Position numbers and translations under genes: made by a program. Below are positions 35,333 through 43,558 of a stretch of 43,558 nucleotides of DNA, piece by piece. Source of the DNA: Blautia sp. (GTDB lineage Bacteria > Bacillota > Clostridia > Lachnospirales > Lachnospiraceae); contig JABUSW010000062.1 in NCBI GenBank assembly GCA_021443885.1, forward strand, positions 1 through 43,558, in the 5' to 3' direction. Every line of letters begins with the position of its first letter. Position 1 is the first letter of the stretch. Under the pieces are notes generated by a model, which saw nothing but the letters and a program-made list of their open reading frames with translations, made no database searches and was not told where the DNA came from.

Positions 35333-37822
35333 ATGAGTGAACTGTTTCACAGCGTGGACTTAAAATGGTACAACTTAAGACAGAATGACAGCTTTTTCCT
35401 GGAGGGATGGGTGATTTCCCCGCAGGAGAGCATCCTGGCAGTTGTGGTACGCGGGCAGGGAACCGGTGAAATCAATAGCAATATTGTATGGAAGGCCCGC
35501 CCAGACATTAAACAGGCCCGACCGGAGCTGAAGGTGCCGGATCAGCCGGGATTCACCTTACAGATTCCGAGGCTTCGCTCCTGGATAGAAGAAGCCGGTA
35601 TTCTGGAAGTCTATGTCTGTACGCAAAGCAGCGAAACGATGATCTTTTCCATGAAGGAGAAAGACATCCGGGAGATCGTCACAGATTGTACCATTTTTTA
35701 TAAAATTGACCTGCAGCAGTTTTCCGGAGAGAATCTGATCGTACAGGGATGGTGCATTGATCAGGAAATGGTTGAGAAGATCTCCGTGCAGGATGCCCGG
35801 GGAAAAGAAATTCCATGTACCATGTATCGTACCATTCGCGAAGATGCACGACTGGAATATGGCGACTATGTGGAAAAACACCATGAGATCGGGTTTACCG
35901 TCAAGGTGGAAAAGGAGAAGATCACAACCCCGAAGGTTGTATTGCATTTTCAGAGCCGTTATACCGAGAAGATTTATACCATCTATATCCGGGAAATGGA
36001 ACGGCAGATGACTATGGCAGGAAGACTGTACAATGTACTTCGCCCCGGCCGTTTCGGAGAAAACGTGTCGTATATCCGTGAAAACGGGGTACGCAGCTTT
36101 ACAAAATACGTTAAAAAAGCAGTCTATCTGAAGTATCTGGAATATGGAAAATGGCAGAAAGAGCACAGGATCACCAGAGAAGAGATTGAAATGCAGCGTG
36201 CGCACAGATTTGAGATCAATCCAAAGATCAGTGTGATCATTCCGCTGTACAATACCCCGACGAAATACTTAAAGCAGATGCTGGACTCCGTCTGTGCACA
36301 GACCTATGAGAACTGGCAGCTCTGTCTGGCTGATGGAAGTCCGGGGGATGAAGTGCAGAAGTATATTGCGTCACGTTACCGTAGAGATAAAAGAGTCGTT
36401 TATCGTCATCTGGAAGACAATCTGGGAATTTCCGGAAATACAAATGCGGCTCTTGCACTGGCGGATGGGGATTTTGTTTTGCTGGCGGACCATGATGATA
36501 TTATTGAACAAGGCGCTTTCTTTGAAATCGTGAAGGCAATCAACGAAGATCCGGCCATCGATATCCTCTATACGGATGAGGATAAAATCACCATGGATGG
36601 AAAAATCTATTTCGAACCGAATTTCAAGTCGGATTATAATCCATTTATGATGGAGACGAATAATTATATCTGCCATATTTTTGCAGTAAGAACAAAAATC
36701 ATCAGAGAAATCGGAGGCTTTCGGGAAGAATTTGATGGTGCACAGGATCATGATCTGATTTTGCGCTGCTGCGAGAAGACGGTTCCGGGCCGGATTCATC
36801 ACATCCCTAAAGTGTTGTATCATTGGCGAACCCACCCGGCGTCCACCTCCTACGACCCGGAAAGCAAACGCTATGCTTATGAAGCAGGGGTAAAAGCAGT
36901 GCTGGAGCATCTTGCACGAAAGGGAATCGAAGCAACCGGGGAAATGACACCAAACCTTGGAATCTATCGTATGCATCGAAAATTAAAAGAACAGCCCATG
37001 GTCTCCATCATTATTCCGACCAAGGATCATGTGGAGGACCTGGAAAAGTGTCTTTCTTCTGTAACAGAGAAAACTACTTATGAGAATTACGAGATCCTGG
37101 TTGTGGAAAACAACAGTACACAGCCGGAAACCCTTACATACTATGAGGAAATGAAGGTAAAATATCCGAAGACCCGCATGCTGATCTGGGAGGCTCCGTT
37201 CAATTATTCTGCCATCAATAATTTCGCAGAGAAAGAAGCGAAAGGAACGTTTCTTCTGTTCCTGAACAATGACGTGGAACTGATCTCACCGGATTGGCTC
37301 CAGGAAATGCTGAGTATCTGTCAGCAGCCGGAAGTTGCAATTGTAGGTGCCAAGCTGTATTATCCGGATGATACCATTCAGCATGCCGGTGTGGTGTTGG
37401 GCCTTGGAGGTCTGGCAGGACATATTTCCTCCGGTATCTCCCGCTATGAGCCGTGTTATATGGGGCGAGCTATTATGACGCAGAATGTGAGTGCGGTGAC
37501 TGCGGCCTGTATGATGATGAAACGGTCTGTTTTCCGGGAAGTGAATGGCTTTGACGAGGATTTTCAGGTGGCTTTTAACGATGTGGATCTGTGTGTAAAG
37601 ACCACCCGGGCAGGGTATCAGATCGTTTTTGACCCCTACGTGGAGCTTTATCATTACGAATCCAAAAGCAGGGGCATGGAAGATACAAAAGACAAAGAAA
37701 ACCGATTCTTTGGGGAAGTGTTCCGCTTTGAGGAAAAATGGCCGCAGGTGAAGAAAACCGGAGATCCTTATTATAATCCGAATCTGTCCTTGGCGGATGG
37801 AAATTGTAATTTGAAGGAGTAG
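35333..37822 (+). CDS. Twin-domain family 2 glycosyltransferase with N-terminal beta-rich domains
   Basis: GT2-A: ISVIIPLYNTPTKYLKQMLDSVCAQTYENWQLCLADGSPGDE, LADHDDII; GT2-B: VSIIIPTKDHVEDLEKCLSSVTEKTTYENYEILVVENNS, FLNNDVELISPDWLQEML. Confidence 0.93.
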   Translation: MSELFHSVDLKWYNLRQNDSFFLEGWVISPQESILAVVVRGQGTGEINSNIVWKARPDIKQARPELKVPDQPGFTLQIPRLRSWIEEAGILEVYVCTQSSETMIFSMKEKDIREIVTDCTIFYKIDLQQFSGENLIVQGWCIDQEMVEKISVQDARGKEIPCTMYRTIREDARLEYGDYVEKHHEIGFTVKVEKEKITTPKVVLHFQSRYTEKIYTIYIREMERQMTMAGRLYNVLRPGRFGENVSYIRENGVRSFTKYVKKAVYLKYLEYGKWQKEHRITREEIEMQRAHRFEINPKISVIIPLYNTPTKYLKQMLDSVCAQTYENWQLCLADGSPGDEVQKYIASRYRRDKRVVYRHLEDNLGISGNTNAALALADGDFVLLADHDDIIEQGAFFEIVKAINEDPAIDILYTDEDKITMDGKIYFEPNFKSDYNPFMMETNNYICHIFAVRTKIIREIGGFREEFDGAQDHDLILRCCEKTVPGRIHHIPKVLYHWRTHPASTSYDPESKRYAYEAGVKAVLEHLARKGIEATGEMTPNLGIYRMHRKLKEQPMVSIIIPTKDHVEDLEKCLSSVTEKTTYENYEILVVENNSTQPETLTYYEEMKVKYPKTRMLIWEAPFNYSAINNFAEKEAKGTFLLFLNNDVELISPDWLQEMLSICQQPEVAIVGAKLYYPDDTIQHAGVVLGLGGLAGHISSGISRYEPCYMGRAIMTQNVSAVTAACMMMKRSVFREVNGFDEDFQVAFNDVDLCVKTTRAGYQIVFDPYVELYHYESKSRGMEDTKDKENRFFGEVFRFEEKWPQVKKTGDPYYNPNLSLADGNCNLKE

Positions 37823-37829
37823 CCGCTGT

Positions 37830-40244
37830 ATGTATAACAATGGTTTTGTAGTACGAAATGACCGCTTTCATATGGAAGATCCCTGTTTGTATATTCTGGA
37901 TGGCTGGATGATTCCGGACACAGAAATCACGGCATTTCTGGATAAAGAAGAACTGGAGGTGCGCACGGAACAGCTGGGTCAGCTGATCGATGAGAAAAAG
38001 GGCGGTGCGGAAACAAGAATATCGATTATGGTACCAACCTGGACGGCTGGGGCAAAGAAGCTGAAGGTATACGCGACAAAAGCGAAAAAGAATCTTTGCT
38101 TCTGCATTTCTGTAAAAAAAATGGAAGAAAAGAGAAAGGGTATTCGCTGCTATATTGAACACGTTGACATAAATGCGAAAGACGACCGATGCAAGATCTA
38201 CGGATGGTGTATTGCAAAAGAAAAGGTTCAGATCGCTGTTGCAGATGCAGGCAGAAATAAAATCAACTGTCCTGTGGAATGGCTGACGAGACGGGATGTG
38301 ACCAGCCAGTACAAGGAACTGGATATGGATCCTCATTGCGGATTCTATATTGAAGTTTCCCCCATGCCTTCGGGAAAAATTCATCTGTTGCTGAAGGCGG
38401 GAGAAGAGCGGCAGGTCGTATCTGTGGATACGAATCCCATAGCATACAAGCGGCAAAAGGCAGAGAATCTTGTGGACAAAGGGGTACAGTATCTTCGCTA
38501 TAACGGGGTAGCTCCTTTTGTGCAGAAATCCTTTCAGAAAATTGCCGGTGCGAAAAACAAGCCACCGGTATACAGCAAATGGATCTTAAAGCATCTTCCT
38601 TCGGAAAGAGAACTGCGCCAGCAGAGCAAACAGGTTTTTGATTATAGCCCGAGGATCAGTATCGTGGTGCCGTTGTATAAAACACCGGAGAAGTATCTGG
38701 CAGAATTAATACAGTCTGTTCAGAAACAGAGCTATTCCAACTGGGAACTGGTACTGTCGGATGGGAGCGGCGAGAACTCACCTCTTACCGGTTTATTGCA
38801 GAAATATGAAAAGCAGGATTCCAGAATACGTGTACTTCACAATGGCAAACAGCTCCATATTGCAGAGAATACCAATGCAGCCATCCGGGAAGCAACGGGG
38901 GATTATATCGCTTTTGCAGATCACGATGATCTCCTTACACCGAACGCGCTTTATGAGATCGTAAGAGCTTTGAACAATGATCCGGAAATAGAAGTTTTGT
39001 ATTCCGACGAAGATAAGGTATCGGTAGGGGGGCGGTTTATGCAGCCCCACATGAAGCCGGACTACAATCCGGATCTGCTTCGTACCGTCAATTATATCTG
39101 TCATCTGTTTGTGGTTAAGAAAGACATGATCGACAAGGTGGGATTGCTTCGGCCGGAGTTTGACGGTGCGCAGGATTATGACTTTATTTTCCGCTGTGTG
39201 GAAATGACTGATAAGATATATCATATACCGAAGATTTTGTATCATTGGAGATTCTTTGAAGGATCCACGGCAGAGAATCCGGAAAGCAAGCTTTATGCAT
39301 TTGAGGCCGGGAAGAGAGCCATCGAAGCGCATTATGAGAGGATTGGGATCCATGCGGAAGTATTGAAAGGAGAATACCTTGGACTGTACCGTACCCGATA
39401 CCTTCGCTCCTGTGATCCTTTGATCTCGATACTGATTCCAAACAAGGATCATATTGACGATCTCAAACGTTGTCTGGATTCTATTGAACGGTCATCCTAC
39501 AAGAATGTTGAATATATCATTATTGAAAACAACAGTGAGGCTCCGGAGACATTTGCTTTTTATAAGGAACTGGAAGCCTCTGATCCGAAAGCGCATGTGG
39601 TATACTGGGATGGCGAATTCAATTATTCTGCTATCAATAATTTCGGAGAGACTTATGCCAGGGGTGAGTACCTTCTTCTGCTGAACAATGACATTGAAGC
39701 CATTAATGACACCTGGCTGGAAGAGATGCTGGGGTATTGTATGCGGGAGGATGTCGGCATTGTGGGTGCAAGGCTTTATTATGAGGACGACAGCATTCAG
39801 CATGCTGGTGTTGTCATCGGGTTCGGCGGAATTGCCGGCCACTGCTTTGTACAGCAGCCCCGGGGATTTACAGGGTATTGCCATAGAATCATCTGTGCCC
39901 AGGATTACAGTGCTGTTACGGCGGCCTGCATGCTGGTAAAGAAGGCGGTTTTTGAAGAGGTTGGCGGACTTACCGAAGAGCTGAAGGTTGCTTTTAACGA
40001 TATCGACTTCTGTATGAAGGTACGTGCGTTGGGGAAACTGGTTGTGTATAACCCGTATGCAGAGCTTTACCATTATGAATCAAAATCCAGGGGGCTGGAG
40101 GATACACCGGAGAAAATCGCGCGTTTCAATGGTGAAATGGCAATCTTTAAGAGCCGCTGGCCGGATATTATGCGAGACGGAGATCCATACTATAATCCGA
40201 ACCTGACATTGGAGACACAGGATTTCTCGCTGAGGCGGATCTGA
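37830..40244 (+). CDS. Twin-domain family 2 glycosyltransferase, paralogue of the preceding gene
   Basis: ISIVVPLYKTPEKYLAELIQSVQKQSYSNWELVLSDGSG, FADHDDLL, ISILIPNKDHIDDLKRCLDSIERSSYKNVEYIIIENNSE, LLNNDIEAINDTWLEEML. Confidence 0.93.
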   Translation: MYNNGFVVRNDRFHMEDPCLYILDGWMIPDTEITAFLDKEELEVRTEQLGQLIDEKKGGAETRISIMVPTWTAGAKKLKVYATKAKKNLCFCISVKKMEEKRKGIRCYIEHVDINAKDDRCKIYGWCIAKEKVQIAVADAGRNKINCPVEWLTRRDVTSQYKELDMDPHCGFYIEVSPMPSGKIHLLLKAGEERQVVSVDTNPIAYKRQKAENLVDKGVQYLRYNGVAPFVQKSFQKIAGAKNKPPVYSKWILKHLPSERELRQQSKQVFDYSPRISIVVPLYKTPEKYLAELIQSVQKQSYSNWELVLSDGSGENSPLTGLLQKYEKQDSRIRVLHNGKQLHIAENTNAAIREATGDYIAFADHDDLLTPNALYEIVRALNNDPEIEVLYSDEDKVSVGGRFMQPHMKPDYNPDLLRTVNYICHLFVVKKDMIDKVGLLRPEFDGAQDYDFIFRCVEMTDKIYHIPKILYHWRFFEGSTAENPESKLYAFEAGKRAIEAHYERIGIHAEVLKGEYLGLYRTRYLRSCDPLISILIPNKDHIDDLKRCLDSIERSSYKNVEYIIIENNSEAPETFAFYKELEASDPKAHVVYWDGEFNYSAINNFGETYARGEYLLLLNNDIEAINDTWLEEMLGYCMREDVGIVGARLYYEDDSIQHAGVVIGFGGIAGHCFVQQPRGFTGYCHRIICAQDYSAVTAACMLVKKAVFEEVGGLTEELKVAFNDIDFCMKVRALGKLVVYNPYAELYHYESKSRGLEDTPEKIARFNGEMAIFKSRWPDIMRDGDPYYNPNLTLETQDFSLRRI

Positions 40245-40279
40245 GGCTTCCTTTGGTTTTTCGATAGGGTCTTCTGTCT

Positions 40280-41713
40280 ATGTCATATTGGAAGAAGGGG
40301 ATATGGAATGATATGACGAAATGGAATAAGAAAGAATTGGCAGGAGAATTGCTGTTCTTCTTCCTTCTTATGTGTTATTACGTGATGTGGGCCAAGGTGC
40401 AGCCTATGAATGCGGCTCCCGATGAACACATGCGTTATCAGATTGCGGAATTCATCTATCAGTATGGAGCATTGCCGGTGGCAGATGATCCTCGTGTTAT
40501 CGATCCATCCTGGGGGATCTCTTATGCGTTTAATCCGATTCTGGATTATATGATTGCTGCCCTTTTTATGAAAGTGATGAGCCTGATCAGTACAAAGCCT
40601 TTTGCGCTTTTGATGGCAGCCAGAATGGTCAGCGTACTGTGCGGCGTGGGAACGGCTTTCATGACCCTTCGTATCGGAAAAAAACTGTTTGATCCGGCGA
40701 AAGCATGGCTGATGACGGTCTTCGTTGCAACCATGCCGGGTATGGTATTTGTTACATCCTATGTGAACTGCGATGCGCTGGCCATTTTCTCCAGCGGGAT
40801 CATCGTGTATTTCTGGATCTGCGGATGGGAAAAGGACTGGGACCTGAAAAGCTGTATCGGACTGGCACTTGGCATCTCGGTTTGTGCATTGTCCTATTAC
40901 AATACGTACGGCTTTATCCTCTGCAGCATTATTTTCTTTGGCAGTACCATGCTATTGTGGTGTGGAAAAAACAAGAATTATAAATCGTTGTTGACAAAAG
41001 GCGGCATCATCAGTGCCATCGTGCTGATTCTCATCGCCTGGTGGTTTATCCGGAACTGTATTCTGTATGGAGATCTTCTGGGCAGGAATGCCGCCAGAGC
41101 CTGTGCAGAAAAGCATGCCATTGATTCTTTGAAACCATCGAATCTTATGACGCCGTCTGACGAAGGAATGTCTCTGTGGGAAATGCTGGTGGGTACTTAC
41201 GGGGCCACCACCATCTCCTGGATCGAGCTGGTTTCCAGAAGTTTTGTGGGACGCTTTGGGGCATTAAGCGTAGCTATGCCGGCCTGGGTGGAGAATAATC
41301 TGATGGATTTTATAAAAGCAGGATTTCTGTTGGTATTCCTGCATCCGGTGCGGATGTTTGCACTGCGGGAGAATAAGACATGGAGAAAAGAGGGAATCTT
41401 TAACTGGTGTATGATGATCTGTCTCATCCTTCCTAACTTTTTGAATGCATGGTACTCGTATGCGACGGATTACCAGCCCCAGGGTCGTTACAGCCTGCCA
41501 ATGCTGATTCCTCTGACGTATTTTATGGTCAAGGGATATGGATTTGTCTTTGATGACATTATCCAAAGTGAAAAGATCCGAAGAAATGTATATGCTGTTG
41601 CCTGCGCATTGCTGACGGCATTGAGTGTGTATGTGTATATTACCGTATTCTGGGATACTTATATGAACGGGGTACCCTTCAGTATTGGAGCGTTTCTCGC
41701 AGGAGCATCCTGA
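40280..41713 (+). CDS. Polytopic membrane protein, DUF2142-like (GT-C-type fold candidate)
   Basis: 477 aa; VQPMNAAPDEHMRYQIAEFIYQYGALPVADDPRVIDPSWGISYAFNPILDYMIAALFMK, many TM segments, TDYQPQGRYSLPMLIPLTYF. Confidence 0.8.
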   Translation: MSYWKKGIWNDMTKWNKKELAGELLFFFLLMCYYVMWAKVQPMNAAPDEHMRYQIAEFIYQYGALPVADDPRVIDPSWGISYAFNPILDYMIAALFMKVMSLISTKPFALLMAARMVSVLCGVGTAFMTLRIGKKLFDPAKAWLMTVFVATMPGMVFVTSYVNCDALAIFSSGIIVYFWICGWEKDWDLKSCIGLALGISVCALSYYNTYGFILCSIIFFGSTMLLWCGKNKNYKSLLTKGGIISAIVLILIAWWFIRNCILYGDLLGRNAARACAEKHAIDSLKPSNLMTPSDEGMSLWEMLVGTYGATTISWIELVSRSFVGRFGALSVAMPAWVENNLMDFIKAGFLLVFLHPVRMFALRENKTWRKEGIFNWCMMICLILPNFLNAWYSYATDYQPQGRYSLPMLIPLTYFMVKGYGFVFDDIIQSEKIRRNVYAVACALLTALSVYVYITVFWDTYMNGVPFSIGAFLAGAS

Positions 41714-41718
41714 AACAG

Positions 41719-41750
41719 AAAAGGGACAATCTCACAGGATTGTCCCTTTT
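41719..41750. terminator. Bidirectional rho-independent terminator between convergent genes
   Basis: AAAAGGGACAAT-CTCACAGG-ATTGTCCCTTTT (12-bp perfect stem). Confidence 0.9.
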
Positions 41751-41759
41751 GTATTCTAC

Positions 41760-43124
41760 TCATTGTTTCTTCTTTACATCATTGAGTACCTTCTGGTATG
41801 GCATAAGCATTCCTTCTGTCATTTTGCCGCCAATTTTCTTTTTGATCTTCGGGGAGTTCATCATGGCACCAACCACATACATGCCCACAAGGGTTCCTTT
41901 TTTCTTTTGGGGGAAGTCATACTGTCCATGTTCTTTATAGAACTTATGGTCAGCCCGCATCAGTCCCTGCATCAGATAGATGAGATCCCGAAAGATCTTC
42001 ATGCCGCCTACGCCGTAAAAGTTTGAGGGCTGAACGTAATGATGCTTCAGGGCATAAGTAAGACGGGCGGCCAGTGCGTCGATCTGAGCATTCACATCCT
42101 TTTCATTGGAGGCAACACCTGCAAGGAAGTTGCCGCCGACTTCTGCTCTGCCTTCCACGATCGTGCGCAGATTGAATTCTCTGCTATAATCTCCGTCAAT
42201 CAGATAACCGAAAGGTTTTCCCATGGTAACGGTTCTGTGACCATTGCAGAATTGCCTGTCATCGTATTGCTTGAACAGCCATCCCATGGAATGGTCTTCA
42301 ATGGAGCAGGCATAAACGATGGCATCTCCGGTCTGGATATTACTGCGGAGAAATTCGTCGAATTCATCCTTGTATATGCATTTGCCGGTGGCAGCACAGT
42401 TAAAACATCCTATACATCCGCCCCGAAACGGGAATTCCCGGATGTTCACGATGCGACTGCATACAGGCAGCACAGCCTGGAAACGCTGAATCATGGAAGT
42501 CAGGGAAACATTTTCTTCGGTACAATCCGTGACGATCACAACATCCCGCTTGTCACTGTGGCTGCGGTGAGCCGGGACATCTGCTATGGATGATTTATAA
42601 TCATGGTCGGATCGTGCGTCAAAAGATACGGGTGTGGTATCGTAAACGTCATTTTTTACGCACCAGCTTACATATTTCAGGAATTCTTCGGCATCCTTCT
42701 GACCGGATTTGACGGTCAGGTCATCCATATCTGCAGAGAGACCCTTGATGAACTTTATGCCCATATCCTGACAGTTTTCCTGAATGTAATTGTGGGCTGT
42801 GATGTCATAAAAGTGTTTCGAAGTCGTAAACTGAGTGGCATACTTTCCTGTTAAGTCCAGATCACTGTTTTTCATCAGATGAATAAAACGGTGAAGCTGA
42901 CTTGGCGCTATAAAGGTATAAACCGGATAGGAAAATAAAATCAGGTCTGCACTCTTTAAGGAATCGAAAACCATGGCAGGATCCTTTTCATAAACGCCAA
43001 TCATCTGTCCAACATGAAAAATATCAAATTCATGTTCCGGATAAAGGAGAGACAGGTAGTTCACTGTCTGAAGAGTAATGCTGTTCTTGCCTTTCGGACT
43101 TCCGTTTAATACTGTAATCTTCAT
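41760..43124 (-). CDS. NAD(P)H-dependent FMN reductase/flavodoxin-fold oxidoreductase with two tandem flavodoxin-like domains and one Cys motif
   Basis: Domain 1 MKITVLNGSPKGKNSITLQTVNYL...ADLILFSYPVYTFIAPSQLHRFI; domain 2 RDVVIVTDCTEENVSLTSMIQRF...GGCIGCFNCAATGKCIYKDEFDEFL. ATG at 43124 has better RBS spacing than 43130. Confidence 0.85.
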   Translation of the reverse strand: MKITVLNGSPKGKNSITLQTVNYLSLLYPEHEFDIFHVGQMIGVYEKDPAMVFDSLKSADLILFSYPVYTFIAPSQLHRFIHLMKNSDLDLTGKYATQFTTSKHFYDITAHNYIQENCQDMGIKFIKGLSADMDDLTVKSGQKDAEEFLKYVSWCVKNDVYDTTPVSFDARSDHDYKSSIADVPAHRSHSDKRDVVIVTDCTEENVSLTSMIQRFQAVLPVCSRIVNIREFPFRGGCIGCFNCAATGKCIYKDEFDEFLRSNIQTGDAIVYACSIEDHSMGWLFKQYDDRQFCNGHRTVTMGKPFGYLIDGDYSREFNLRTIVEGRAEVGGNFLAGVASNEKDVNAQIDALAARLTYALKHHYVQPSNFYGVGGMKIFRDLIYLMQGLMRADHKFYKEHGQYDFPQKKKGTLVGMYVVGAMMNSPKIKKKIGGKMTEGMLMPYQKVLNDVKKKQ

Positions 43125-43198
43125 AGCCATTCCTTCTTTCTATCGAATTTATGTGGTAAAGATCCGGAGGACGAAAAAAGGTACGAATGCTTCGTCAC

Positions 43199-43558
43199 TT
43201 ATGGCTCGATGGTCATATGTGCCTCCACGAGACGGATGACCTCGTCCAGCTCCGTTTCATTGTCTGTTTTCATTATAACATGACCGATGCGGTCTGTGGC
43301 GTTTTTTACGGGGCGAATGCACTCTCCCTCTTCATAATCAATGTGGATCTGAATCTTATCGGAGCAAAGGCTATTGATAAAACCCGTATCCAGCTGCGTT
43401 AATGTGCCTCCGCATTCCGAGAAGATCAGTTTTGCCATACAGGGAGTCTTTTCGGCCCGATCCGGATCCGGGAAGGATACCGGCATTCCAATGGCACAAC
43501 GAACCATCTGTTCGTAGTAGTCAAATCCACAGTGCAGAGAGATCAGTTCAGGGATACA
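43199..43558 (-). CDS. C-terminal part of an unidentified protein (possibly ATP-grasp-like), truncated by window end
   Basis: Open frame continues upstream of the listed Met to the window edge: CIPELISLHCGFDYYEQMVRCAIGMPVSFPDPDRAEKTPCMAKLIFSECGGTL... Confidence 0.6.
   Translation of the reverse strand, partial: CIPELISLHCGFDYYEQMVRCAIGMPVSFPDPDRAEKTPCMAKLIFSECGGTLTQLDTGFINSLCSDKIQIHIDYEEGECIRPVKNATDRIGHVIMKTDNETELDEVIRLVEAHMTIEP

Overview
Window from a low-to-mid-GC anaerobic Firmicute, probably Lachnospiraceae-like (inferred from gene content, not tested). No rRNA, tRNA, CRISPR array, transposase or phage genes seen. Main blocks: (1) ~1-9.5 kb, a catabolic operon: RbsA-like ABC ATPase (3' end only), RbsC-like permease, sugar-binding protein, glycyl-radical-enzyme (GRE) activase, GRE, fructose-6-phosphate-aldolase-type transaldolase, FGGY sugar kinase and an orphan GatZ/KbaZ-family protein. 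This is the strongest candidate for a new or variant system: an ABC/kinase-fed relative of the radical 'anhydroglycolysis' route with a possible added C4-epimerisation step. (2) 9.6-23.3 kb, housekeeping genes: holA, rpsT (-), a small conserved ORF (-), an AraC regulator, lepA, a lipoprotein-like ORF with a YDTG repeat, hemW, uvrA with a perfect SOS box, a divergent mreB-family gene, recD2 and a comF-like gene. (3) 23.3-29.5 kb: two uncharacterised membrane proteins, cdaA, cdaR, an HPr-family gene and a repeat-bearing L,D-transpeptidase. (4) 29.6-41.7 kb, an ABC-transporter-dependent surface-polysaccharide cluster: two half-size DMT/EamA proteins, rfbC, Wzm/Wzt-like transporter, a methyltransferase-kinase-coiled-coil protein resembling WbdD-type chain terminators, two giant paralogous twin-GT2 glycosyltransferases and a DUF2142-like membrane protein. 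(5) 41.8-43.6 kb: a tandem flavodoxin-fold oxidoreductase (-) and the 3' part of another minus-strand gene. All family assignments are by reading protein motifs; no database search was run.
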